From assembly GCA_003537495.1 (NCBI GenBank), contig DPSB01000069.1:1-5335 (forward strand): a stretch of DNA of 5,335 nt. Reading direction: 5' to 3'. The position numbers and the translations under genes were made by a program. This document shows, one piece after another, positions 1 through 5,335 of this stretch. This stretch comes from Cytophagales bacterium (GTDB lineage Bacteria > Bacteroidota > Bacteroidia > Cytophagales > Cyclobacteriaceae). Every line of letters begins with the position of its first letter. The first letter of the stretch is position 1. Under the pieces are notes generated by a model. The model made no database searches. It saw only the letters and a list, made by a program, of their open reading frames with translations, and was not told the DNA's origin.

Positions 1-34
1 CAAAAAAACCAAATCTTGTGATTTGGTTTTTTTG
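1..34. terminator. Hairpin/terminator, left copy of a flanking repeat
   Basis: This is a perfect 14-bp inverted repeat (positions 2-15 pairing with 20-33) around a TTGT loop. It has an A-tract on the left and a run of seven T on the right, so it can act as an intrinsic terminator in either direction. A nearly identical copy lies at 364-396, differing by one T. The T-tract ends only four bases before the ATG of the GIY-YIG gene, so this copy probably terminates whatever lies left of the window and also forms the leader of the nuclease gene. The window starts at the first base of the repeat, so it may extend further left. Confidence 0.75.
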
Positions 35-37
35 TTT

Positions 38-319
38 ATGACTGTTTATATCCTTTACTCGTTAAAAGTTGATCGCTATTACGTTGGTCAAACAGAGGAT
101 TTGATTGTTCGGCTCAATCAGCATAATAATAAAGATTTGCCTTATAGTTATTCTAAGATCGCTGATGACTGGACGATCTTTTATACTATGGAATGTACTT
201 CCAGAAAGCAAGCTGTTAACATTGAGAATCACATTAAGCGAATGAAATCAAGGAAGTATATAGAGAACTTGAAGAGGTACCCGGAAATTGCTGAAAAATT
301 GAAAGTTAAATATCCATAG
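38..319 (+). CDS. GIY-YIG nuclease family protein (small, single-domain)
   Basis: This 93-residue protein consists of one GIY-YIG catalytic domain. The two signature strands are V-Y-I at residues 3-5 and Y-V-G at 15-17. They are followed by the conserved Arg25 (R-L-N-Q-H-N) expected in the active site, and by Glu63 in N-I-E-N-H-I-K, the likely metal-binding glutamate. The basic K-S-R-K-Y-I-E-N-L segment at 70-78 is typical of the small stand-alone family (UPF0213/YhbQ-like). The length is normal and the domain looks intact. The family hydrolyses DNA phosphodiester bonds with a divalent metal, but the cellular role of the single-domain members is poorly known. I chose the ATG at 38; a TTG at 23 in the same frame would start inside the hairpin and add only hydrophobic residues. 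There is no Shine-Dalgarno sequence, and the T-tract of the hairpin lies just upstream. Matching hairpins flank the gene, which suggests that it travels or duplicates with them. The family assignment is firm; the function and expression are uncertain. Confidence 0.88.
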   Translation: MTVYILYSLKVDRYYVGQTEDLIVRLNQHNNKDLPYSYSKIADDWTIFYTMECTSRKQAVNIENHIKRMKSRKYIENLKRYPEIAEKLKVKYP

Positions 320-325
320 GTCGCT

Positions 326-345
326 GTCCCGATGGCTATCGGGAC
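326..345. repeat. Short palindrome, REP-like (8-bp stem, GGCT loop)
   Basis: GTCCCGATGGCTATCGGGAC is a perfect 8-bp inverted repeat with a four-base loop, beginning seven bases after the nuclease stop codon. It has no T-tract, so it is not a standard intrinsic terminator. From memory, palindromes with a CCCGATAGCTATCGGG-type core are dispersed between genes in many Bacteroidota genomes; that is recollection and was not checked here. It could be a dispersed REP-like element or an mRNA-stabilising 3' hairpin. Confidence 0.6.
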
Positions 346-365
346 GATTCCGGCAGGGGGCTCCA
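346..365 (+). other. tRNA 3'-end-like remnant (T-loop to acceptor/CCA)
   Basis: GATTCCGGCAGGGGGCTCCA can be read as the end of a T-loop (GATT), the 3' side of a T-stem (CCGGC), a seven-base acceptor strand (AGGGGGC), a discriminator T and CCA, with spacing that fits a tRNA. The matching 5' T-stem strand and the rest of the cloverleaf are absent: upstream is the 326-345 palindrome. It is therefore not a functional tRNA. It could be a relic of insertion at a tRNA gene, or chance resemblance. Confidence 0.3.
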
Positions 366-396
366 AAAAAACCAAATCTTGTGATTTGGTTTTTTG
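364..396. terminator. Bidirectional terminator hairpin, right copy of flanking repeat
   Basis: This is a 13-bp perfect stem (366-378 pairing with 383-395) with the same TTGT loop as the left copy, an A-tract on one side and six T on the other. It lies between the convergent GIY-YIG gene (+) and the AraC-type regulator (-), whose stop codon begins four bases beyond it, so it is well placed to terminate both transcripts. It matches positions 1-34 except for one missing T. Confidence 0.8.
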
Positions 397-399
397 TTT

Positions 400-1380
400 T
401 TATGCTGCCACAGCACCCTTGTTATACTTATTCCTGTAATCAATAGGCGTTAGCCCTGTAAGTTTTTTAAACACTGACCGAAACGCTTTGGTATCGGTGT
501 AACCCACATCGTACATTACTTCATTTATATTCTTGCGGGTTGATTCAAAGCTGCGTTTGGCTGCTTCAATTTTTACACGTTGTATGTATTCAGTAACCGT
601 ATTGCTGGTAGCTTGTTTAAACCTGCGCTCAAAACTTCTGCGGCTAATGGCAACCATGTTGGCTAACTGATCCAAGGTTAACTTCTCCTGATAATTGGCC
701 TCAATAAATTCTTGTGCTTTCTTTATCGGTTCATCGGTGTGCGATTTCTGGCCTCGAAACATAGCAAATGCCGATTGACTTTCACGATCAATATCAATGG
801 CAAAATATTTGGCTGCGAGTATGGCCGTATCGCGATCGGTATATTTTTCGACCAGGTGCAACAACAAATTCCAATACGAGTTAGCGCCACCGCTTGAGTA
901 GATTCTGTTTTCTTCGGTAATAATACTGCCATCTTTTACCGTTACTTCCGGAAACACGTTTCTAAACTCATTATAAAACGCCCAATGCGTAGAGCAGGAT
1001 TTTCCATCTAACAGGCCGGTGGAAGCAAGCAGAAACGCACCCACACAAAGCGAAGCCACCTCAGCACCTTGTTCGTGTTGTTTCTTAATCCACGGGATAA
1101 AACTTTTGTTCTTGTCTATAGCTGATTTCATATCCCCGAAAAGGGCCGGAATAATGATCAGATCTGTTTGGCTAACCTCGTTCCATACTTTATCGGCATG
1201 CACTGAGAAAGCGCCTTCGTGCAAACGTACTTCGGGCGAATTACCCACAAGCTGTACATGGAAAAGAGGCTGCTTACCGGCTGCAACTAAAAACTGATTG
1301 GCTGCGGTAAAAGCATAGCGCGGATCGGCCACGGCTTCCATCACAGCCGATTCAGGAACCAGAATTGAAATGTGCTTCAT
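400..1380 (-). CDS. GlxA-type transcriptional regulator (DJ-1/PfpI-like domain + AraC HTH)
   Basis: This 326-residue protein has the two-domain plan of GlxA-like regulators. Residues 1 to about 185 form a DJ-1/PfpI (class I glutamine-amidotransferase-like) fold: an initial M-K-H-I-S-I-L-V-P strand, D-L-I-I-I-P-A-L at 73-80, and a nucleophile-elbow-like S-L-C-V-G-A-F with Cys112. Residues about 222-318 are a C-terminal AraC/XylS DNA-binding domain. Its first helix-turn-helix is around 235-255 (L-T-L-D-Q-L-A...S-R-R-S-F-E-R-R-F-K) and its second around 286-315 (I-N-E-V-M-Y-D-V-G-Y...F-R-S-V-F-K-K-L-T-G-L-T-P). In this family the N-terminal domain is normally a ligand sensor rather than an enzyme, and the ligand cannot be predicted. 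I chose the ATG at 1378-1380 because the family-like sequence begins there; an in-frame GTG at 1417-1419 would add 13 unrelated residues. The gene is divergent from the VOC gene, the usual layout for a regulator and a possible target. Confidence 0.92.
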   Translation of the reverse strand: MKHISILVPESAVMEAVADPRYAFTAANQFLVAAGKQPLFHVQLVGNSPEVRLHEGAFSVHADKVWNEVSQTDLIIIPALFGDMKSAIDKNKSFIPWIKKQHEQGAEVASLCVGAFLLASTGLLDGKSCSTHWAFYNEFRNVFPEVTVKDGSIITEENRIYSSGGANSYWNLLLHLVEKYTDRDTAILAAKYFAIDIDRESQSAFAMFRGQKSHTDEPIKKAQEFIEANYQEKLTLDQLANMVAISRRSFERRFKQATSNTVTEYIQRVKIEAAKRSFESTRKNINEVMYDVGYTDTKAFRSVFKKLTGLTPIDYRNKYNKGAVAA

Positions 1381-1448
1381 TGGGTAAATGTAACTGGATT
1401 GACTGGCGCAATCAACCACATATTGAGGCGTAACTACAACCCGCTTAT

Positions 1449-1479
1449 CAAATTTGCTAACAACATCTTTGCTGTAAAA
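1449..1479 (-). promoter_or_regulatory. Weak candidate promoter for the AraC-type regulator
   Basis: On the minus strand TTTT (1479-1476), a 19-base spacer and CAAATTTG (1456-1449) approximate the Bacteroidota TTTG / TAnnTTTG promoter, with one mismatch in each element. CAAATTTG is itself a palindrome, so it could also serve the rightward VOC gene or act as an operator half-site. The call rests on consensus similarity and spacing only, and chance matches are likely in AT-rich DNA. Confidence 0.2.
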
Positions 1480-1883
1480 TGAGTAGAATAATCTCGTACT
1501 TAAGCTTTAACGGCAATTGTTTGGATGCTATGAAGTTTTACCAGAAGTGTCTGGGTGGGGAGCTGCGTATTCAGTTGGTGGGCGAAACTCCGGCAGCGTC
1601 CACTTTGCCCCATTCATTTCATGCGCATGTACTGCAAGCGGAACTACGGAACGGAAGTGTAGAAATGGTGGCTACTGATTTAGTGGGAGATGAAGGACTG
1701 CAACCCGGTAACACAGTTTCTTTGATGATGGTGTGTAAAACCAAAAAAGAATTTAACTCCTGCTTTAAAAAGCTGGCCACTGGAGGCACGATAATACAAC
1801 CGGCAAAAAAAAATTTCTGGGGAGTATGGTTTGGTGCACTGAAGGACCGGTACGGGAATTACTGGTTACTACAATATGCTTAG
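1479..1883 (+). CDS. PhnB-like VOC (glyoxalase/bleomycin-resistance fold) protein
   Basis: This 134-residue protein is of the PhnB-like branch of the vicinal oxygen chelate superfamily, and its length is normal for a single-subunit VOC protein. An opening strand, I-S-Y-L-S-F-N-G-N, leads into helix A-M-K-F-Y-Q-K-C-L-G-G-E-L (17-29), the family hallmark. There is a central H-A-H-V-L-Q-A-E-L strand and a closing F-G-A-L-K-D-R-Y-G-N-Y-W-L-L (118-131), which corresponds to the usual D-x-x-G-x-x-W ending. Family members use the paired beta-alpha-beta-beta-beta modules as a metal or ligand pocket; known activities vary and many members have none assigned, so no substrate is proposed. No signal peptide is visible, so it is probably cytosolic. 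It is transcribed divergently from the GlxA-type regulator 98 bp away, which makes it a possible target. Its stop codon directly abuts that of the convergent kinase gene. A run of nine A (1805-1813) lies near the 3' end and keeps the frame. Confidence 0.88.
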   Translation: MSRIISYLSFNGNCLDAMKFYQKCLGGELRIQLVGETPAASTLPHSFHAHVLQAELRNGSVEMVATDLVGDEGLQPGNTVSLMMVCKTKKEFNSCFKKLATGGTIIQPAKKNFWGVWFGALKDRYGNYWLLQYA

Positions 1884-3863
1884 TTAATGATTAAGTGGAA
1901 GTTGGATGGTAAATGTGGACCCTTCGCCCTCTTTGCTTGTAATTTTTATTTTTCCCTTCAATCGATCAACGGATCGTTTGAGAATATATAAACCCAGTCC
2001 ACTACCCGAAGCGCTATCGGTAGCACGATAAAACATTTCAAAGATTTTTGCCTGATGTTCTTCGGGTATGCCCAGGCCGTTGTCTTCCACTTCCAGCAAA
2101 ACCACTTCATCTTGTGCACGAACACTTATTCTTACAAACGCATTTGCTTCTTGCGAGTACATAATAGCATTTTCAATCAGATTCTGTAAAATGGCATTTA
2201 GCATAACCCACTCAGCTTCGTAGTCGATATCCGTTGCAACATCTTTTACAAACCGAATTTTTGGAAATCTACTTAATCCCTGTAAAGAATTTATGCAGGT
2301 ATCAACAAGATTAACAAAGTCAATTTTCTCCCGCGAAAGACTGGTGTTGTTTAACCGTGTAAGGTTAATCAGCCCACGTATCATTTGGTTAAGTCGATCT
2401 ACCTGCTCGTGTTGTCGATCCAGGTATTCAATTGCTTGGGGATCGGTTACCTCAATTTTGGCAAGGTGGGAGAGTCCCAGTAAAGAGGAGATGGGCCCCT
2501 TTAAATCGCGCGAGATGCGGTAGAAGAATCCATCCAACTCTGCATTTTTAGCTTCAATAATTTCAGATTGTTTGCTGATGGTGGCAAGGTTGGCCTGAAG
2601 TTCGGTATTAACTTTTATCAGATCTTCGGTTCGTTCTTGAACACGCTTCTCCAACGCTTCATTTGCGTTTTGCTGAAGGCGCAATGCCTGAAGTTGAATC
2701 TCTTCTTTCTCGCGTTTGTATCTTCTATACCGATCGCCCAGTGCAAAAGCGATTATGCTGGTTTCCATGGCTGCTCCAATCTCTACAAAGTGAGTAGTCC
2801 AGAAGTTAAATTCAAATACGCCACTGTTCCGTAAGGTTAAAAGCAAACCACCACTAAAGTAAATTGTCCATGCAGCGATGTAATAGGTGGCAATAGCGTT
2901 TCCTTTTATGCGGCATACAATGCCGGTGGCAATAAACATTACTGTACAAAGCGAAATCAGATTATTACCAGCCGATGGCATTTCTTTTAATACAACTAAC
3001 AGAATTGCTATTACCGATAAGGGTATTAAAGAAACCAATGCATAATACATGGTGCGTGAGTATCTTCTAACTTCCAGAAAACGAATAGTGAATACAGCAA
3101 GTACACTCGCTAATATGCCTAACGAAAGCCGCCCAGTATAGAAATTTGTTTGCGGATGTTCTGGCCACAGAAAACGACCACCATAGCCTGAAGCAGAAGC
3201 AAAGATTAGAAAGGTGCACACAATGGTGCCCATATAAAGCAAATAATTAATCTGCCTTAAACTCAAATAAATGAAGAAGTTGTAAAAGAACATGATTAGC
3301 AGAATGCCAAAGAATACGCCATACCATAAATCATCGGTGCGGGTTTTTTGATGAAAAACTTCTTTGTTCATGATATAAACAGGAAATGTCTTAGGGCTTA
3401 GTCCTGTTATCTGAATATATACTTCGCTGTTGTTTAACGAATCGAACAACAAAGGCAGAGCATGATTGGTATGCGATATAGCCCGTTCACTTTGTGCTAA
3501 GTAATAGCCACTGCGGGAGTGTTGCCAGGTGGTGCCAGTCTTCTGATAAAAATCAACATATTCCAGAAAAGGTGCCGGAATTTCCAGATACCATAAGACA
3601 TTTTGCCTTAGCGTGTGAGACTTTATCTTTAGCCAGATTGGCTTTTTAAGATAACCGAAGGTTAATGCGCCATTGCTTTTTTGAAATGTAAGTTTTTGAA
3701 CGTCATCGAAAGTTAACCGGCCTGTAGAATCTATCAGCACTTCAACTTCGTCATCCACCCGATATACGGTGGTGGTATCACTTAACTCAACTTGTGCGTA
3801 TGCGTTATTGCTCTTAATGAGTAATTCCAGACTAACTAAAAAAACAACGCATGTAAATCGCAT
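1884..3863 (-). CDS. 7TMR-DISM sensor histidine-kinase-like protein lacking the H-box histidine
   Basis: This 659-residue membrane protein has a signal peptide at 1-23 (cleavage likely after A-Y-A). A periplasmic 7TMR-DISMED2-type domain spans about 30-170. Seven hydrophobic helices follow at about 181-201, 207-225, 245-262, 273-291, 302-318, 324-344 and 357-376. A charged coiled coil covers about 378-447, a HisKA dimerisation domain about 440-505, and a HATPase_c domain about 553-657. The ATPase boxes are complete: N-L-I-E-N-A at 561-566, E-D-N-G-L-G-I-P at 593-600, F-E-M-F-Y-R at 608-613 and G-S-G-L-G-L at 620-625. The H-box reads Y-R-I-S-R-D-L-K-G-P-I, where the family has S-H-D-L-K. Arg452 (codon CGC, 2508-2510) replaces the phospho-accepting histidine, so classical autophosphorylation is not expected. 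No receiver domain or adjacent response-regulator gene is seen. The ATG lies six bases after the tyrS stop codon, so it is probably co-transcribed with tyrS. Architecture is certain; activity and signal are unknown. Confidence 0.93.
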   Translation of the reverse strand: MRFTCVVFLVSLELLIKSNNAYAQVELSDTTTVYRVDDEVEVLIDSTGRLTFDDVQKLTFQKSNGALTFGYLKKPIWLKIKSHTLRQNVLWYLEIPAPFLEYVDFYQKTGTTWQHSRSGYYLAQSERAISHTNHALPLLFDSLNNSEVYIQITGLSPKTFPVYIMNKEVFHQKTRTDDLWYGVFFGILLIMFFYNFFIYLSLRQINYLLYMGTIVCTFLIFASASGYGGRFLWPEHPQTNFYTGRLSLGILASVLAVFTIRFLEVRRYSRTMYYALVSLIPLSVIAILLVVLKEMPSAGNNLISLCTVMFIATGIVCRIKGNAIATYYIAAWTIYFSGGLLLTLRNSGVFEFNFWTTHFVEIGAAMETSIIAFALGDRYRRYKREKEEIQLQALRLQQNANEALEKRVQERTEDLIKVNTELQANLATISKQSEIIEAKNAELDGFFYRISRDLKGPISSLLGLSHLAKIEVTDPQAIEYLDRQHEQVDRLNQMIRGLINLTRLNNTSLSREKIDFVNLVDTCINSLQGLSRFPKIRFVKDVATDIDYEAEWVMLNAILQNLIENAIMYSQEANAFVRISVRAQDEVVLLEVEDNGLGIPEEHQAKIFEMFYRATDSASGSGLGLYILKRSVDRLKGKIKITSKEGEGSTFTIQLPLNH

Positions 3864-3869
3864 CCGGAA

Positions 3870-5159
3870 CTATTCAACAATTATAAGATAATAGTTTTTC
3901 TTTCCTTTCTGTGCCAGCAGGTATTTATTTTGAAGCAAACTGAAATTGGGTTTAGCACCCACATCAGTAAGTTTAATTTTATTAATGCTCACCCCACCTC
4001 CTTGAATCATTTTTCGCGCTTCACCTTTAGATGGAAATATAGTGGCTTGTGTTAAGTCTGAAAGTAAATCGGTTACGGTGTTAGCCGATTGGTATGTTGC
4101 TTTTGAAATCGTAACCTGTGGCACACCTTCAAATACTGCCAGCAATGTATCTTCATCTAAACTGATAAGATCTTCGGTAACGGAATTCCCGAACAGGATA
4201 GAGGAAGCTTTGATGGCTTGTTCAAGATCGGCCGGAGAGTGTACCCGCGCAGTAATATCTTTCGCCAGTGCAGTTTGTAGTATGCGCAAATGTGGAGCGG
4301 CAGCATGTTCAGCCGTAAGGGCCTCAATCTCTGCTTTATCTTTTAAGGTAAAAATCCGGATAAAGTTGGCTGCATCGTCATCGCTGGTGTTTAGCCAATA
4401 CTGGTAAAATTTGTATGGCGAGGTTTTTTTAGGATCGAGCCAAACATTGCCACCTTCGGTTTTACCAAACTTGGTACCATCGGCTTTCTTAATTAGTTGT
4501 GTGGTTAGGGCATAAGCCTCGCCACTATCTTTCCTGCGGATAAATTCGGTGCCCGTAACAATATTACCCCATTGATCGGACCCGCCCATTTGAAGTTTAC
4601 AATTCTTGTTTTTGTATAACCAGTAGAAATCGTAGCCCTGCACCAATTGGTAGCTGAATTCGGTAAAAGAAAGCCCCGTCTCCAAACGCTTTTGTACGGA
4701 GTCTTTGGCCATCATGTAATTGATGGTAATGTGCTTGCCTACATCGCGGATAAAATCCAGAAACCGAAACTCCTTAAACCAATCGTAGTTGTTCACCATT
4801 TCGGCAGCGTTGGCTGTACCCGATGAGAAGTCGAGGAATTTTTCGAGTTGTGTTTTTACACAATTCACATTGTGAGTAAGCACTTCTTCCGATAGCAGAT
4901 TGCGTTCAGCCGATTTGCCTGACGGATCGCCCACCATGCCGGTAGCGCCACCCACCAACACAACCGGCTTATGGCCACAGCGCTGAAACTGAAGCAATGT
5001 CATAATCTGAACCAGGTGGCCAATATGCAGCGAATCGGCTGTGGGATCGAAGCCGATATAACCGGAGGTCATTCCCTTTTTAAGTTCTTCTTCGGTACCG
5101 GGCATGATATCGTGCAACATGCCGCGCCATTTCAACTCCTCAACAAAATTCTTTTCCAT
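3870..5159 (-). CDS. tyrS: Tyrosyl-tRNA synthetase (tyrosine--tRNA ligase)
   Basis: This cytosolic class I aminoacyl-tRNA synthetase activates tyrosine with ATP and loads it onto tRNA-Tyr. The 429-residue protein has the expected length and motifs. [11 protein letters not shown] starts at residue 34, and the HIGH signature is at 45-48. G-D-P-S-G-K-S is at 77-83. The tyrosine pocket segments are Y-Q-L-V-Q-G-Y-D at 170-177 and G-G-S-D-Q-W-G-N at 192-199. The K-F-G-K-T loop is at 230-234, the bacterial TyrRS version of KMSKS. A C-terminal S4 RNA-binding domain covers about 375-425 ([10 protein letters not shown] at 376-385). The ATG at 5157-5159 is preferred because the family-like N-terminus ([14 protein letters not shown]) follows at once. 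An in-frame TTG at 5196-5198 would place the promoter inside the gene. It is followed after six bases by the sensor kinase gene and is probably the first gene of a two-gene transcript. It is complete, with nothing missing. Confidence 0.97.
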   Translation of the reverse strand: MEKNFVEELKWRGMLHDIMPGTEEELKKGMTSGYIGFDPTADSLHIGHLVQIMTLLQFQRCGHKPVVLVGGATGMVGDPSGKSAERNLLSEEVLTHNVNCVKTQLEKFLDFSSGTANAAEMVNNYDWFKEFRFLDFIRDVGKHITINYMMAKDSVQKRLETGLSFTEFSYQLVQGYDFYWLYKNKNCKLQMGGSDQWGNIVTGTEFIRRKDSGEAYALTTQLIKKADGTKFGKTEGGNVWLDPKKTSPYKFYQYWLNTSDDDAANFIRIFTLKDKAEIEALTAEHAAAPHLRILQTALAKDITARVHSPADLEQAIKASSILFGNSVTEDLISLDEDTLLAVFEGVPQVTISKATYQSANTVTDLLSDLTQATIFPSKGEARKMIQGGGVSINKIKLTDVGAKPNFSLLQNKYLLAQKGKKNYYLIIVE

Positions 5160-5175
5160 TTTCAAAATCAGGCCC

Positions 5176-5203
5176 CAAATATAAGGCAGCGTGTGCAATC
5201 AAA
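5176..5203 (-). promoter_or_regulatory. Probable Bacteroidota-type promoter of tyrS
   Basis: On the minus strand TATATTTG (5183-5176) matches the Bacteroidota -7 element TAnnTTTG exactly, and TTTG (5203-5200) lies upstream as a -33 element. The spacer is 16 bases, shorter than the usual 19 or so. Transcription would start near 5170, leaving a leader of roughly ten bases before the ATG at 5159. It should also drive the downstream sensor-kinase gene. No leader structure such as a T-box is present. Confidence 0.5.
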
Positions 5204-5228
5204 ATAATTGAATCTGATTGAAGTTATT

Positions 5229-5243
5229 ATTTGTATTACAAAT
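5229..5243. repeat. 15-bp perfect palindrome, operator-like
   Basis: ATTTGTATTACAAAT is a perfect 7-1-7 palindrome in AT-rich DNA upstream of tyrS and of the possible rightward gene at 5291. Its size and symmetry suit a dimeric repressor site. It has no T-tract long enough to be a convincing terminator. Chance occurrence is quite possible in such AT-rich sequence. Confidence 0.3.
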
Positions 5244-5281
5244 CATTAAATATTAATAATCAGATATTTATATGGCTTACC

Positions 5282-5298
5282 TGAATCAATATGATTCA
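5282..5298. repeat. Inverted repeat overlapping a possible start codon
   Basis: TGAATC and GATTCA form a 6-bp inverted repeat around AATAT, and the ATG at 5291 falls in its loop and right arm. It could be an operator, or a weak hairpin over the start of the possible gene at the right edge. The stem is short and AT-rich, so the structural claim is weak. Confidence 0.25.
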
Positions 5299-5335
5299 AA
5301 AATTTCAGGAAATTGATTACCAAGTAGTATCATTG
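5291..5335 (+). CDS. Possible start of a gene running off the right end (unknown product)
   Basis: From the ATG at 5291 the frame is open for 15 codons to the window edge and encodes M-I-Q-K-F-Q-E-I-D-Y-Q-V-V-S-L, a mixed hydrophilic and hydrophobic sequence that looks protein-like. Otherwise the 176 bp to the right of tyrS contain no gene, and a divergent gene here is plausible. There is no clear ribosome binding site and no good promoter match. An overlapping 14-codon frame from the ATG at 5272 ends at a TGA and is not a gene in itself. Too little is visible to name a family, and the open stretch could be chance. Confidence 0.3.
   Translation, partial: MIQKFQEIDYQVVSL

Noticed and set aside
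1..396. The two hairpins as a CRISPR-like array
   Set aside because: There are only two copies, 330 bp apart, with a gene between them, and no cas genes are present.
402..446. Short rightward frame from the ATG after the second hairpin, as a second truncated nuclease copy
   Set aside because: It encodes only 14 codons with no GIY-YIG resemblance and coincides with the antisense of the regulator C-terminus; the ATG is probably coincidental.
1043..1048. Cys112 of the DJ-1-like domain as evidence for protease or amidotransferase activity
   Set aside because: GlxA-type regulators often keep a cysteine at this elbow without demonstrated catalysis, and no complete catalytic triad could be established from the sequence.
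712..1297. Open frames on the strands and frames overlapping the AraC-type regulator (712-897 +, 723-932 -, 1019-1297 +)
   Set aside because: They lie entirely within a well-supported gene, show no recognisable motifs and have no independent start signals. They are shadow frames.
2293..2834. Plus-strand open frames within the sensor kinase gene (2293-2523 and 2568-2834)
   Set aside because: They are antisense to a strongly recognised coding sequence, and their translations show no family features.
4458..4472. K-F-G-K-T in TyrRS instead of KMSKS as a possible defect
   Set aside because: K-F-G-K-(T/S) is the normal form of this loop in bacterial tyrosyl-tRNA synthetases.
5160..5198. N-terminal extension of tyrS from a TTG at 5196-5198
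   Set aside because: The extension overlaps the TATATTTG promoter element, and the family-like N-terminus begins at the ATG at 5157-5159.
4042..5207. Plus-strand open frames opposite tyrS (4042-4407 and 4971-5207)
   Set aside because: Both are antisense to tyrS with unlikely compositions; the second also runs through the tyrS promoter region.

Overview
The window looks like part of a Bacteroidota chromosome, probably from the Cytophagia or a related group. The reasons are moderate-to-low GC, weak or absent Shine-Dalgarno sequences, a TAnnTTTG-type -7 promoter element before tyrS, a 7TMR-DISM sensor kinase, and a tyrosyl-tRNA synthetase whose N-terminus reads like those of Bacteroidota. The placement comes from motif recognition and was not checked by a database search.

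Left part (1-400): a small GIY-YIG nuclease gene (38-319, +) sits between two nearly identical 33-34 bp hairpin/terminator sequences (1-34 and 364-396). Between the gene and the second hairpin are an 8-bp-stem palindrome (326-345) and a 20-nt segment (346-365) that resembles the T-loop to acceptor end of a tRNA. Hairpin, nuclease, palindrome, tRNA-like tail and hairpin together look like a small repeat-bounded unit. This is the most unusual architecture here.

Middle (400-1883): a GlxA-type regulator (DJ-1/PfpI-like domain fused to an AraC-type DNA-binding domain, - strand) is divergent from a PhnB-like VOC/glyoxalase-fold protein (+). They share a 98 bp intergenic region.

Right part (1884-5159, - strand): tyrS is followed after 6 bp by a 659-residue membrane histidine-kinase-like protein with a signal peptide, a DISMED2-type sensor region, seven membrane helices, a coiled coil and a HisKA/HATPase core. 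The ATP-binding boxes are intact, but the H-box reads S-R-D-L-K where S-H-D-L-K is expected, so the usual phospho-acceptor histidine is an arginine. The kinase and VOC genes converge with abutting stop codons and no spacer.

Right end (5160-5335): AT-rich sequence holding the probable tyrS promoter, two palindromes, and possibly the first 15 codons of a rightward gene that runs off the window.

The tyrS gene is housekeeping. The regulator/VOC pair and the sensor protein are accessory functions whose substrates or signals cannot be read from the sequence. I see no CRISPR array, prophage, rRNA, complete tRNA or transposase gene.
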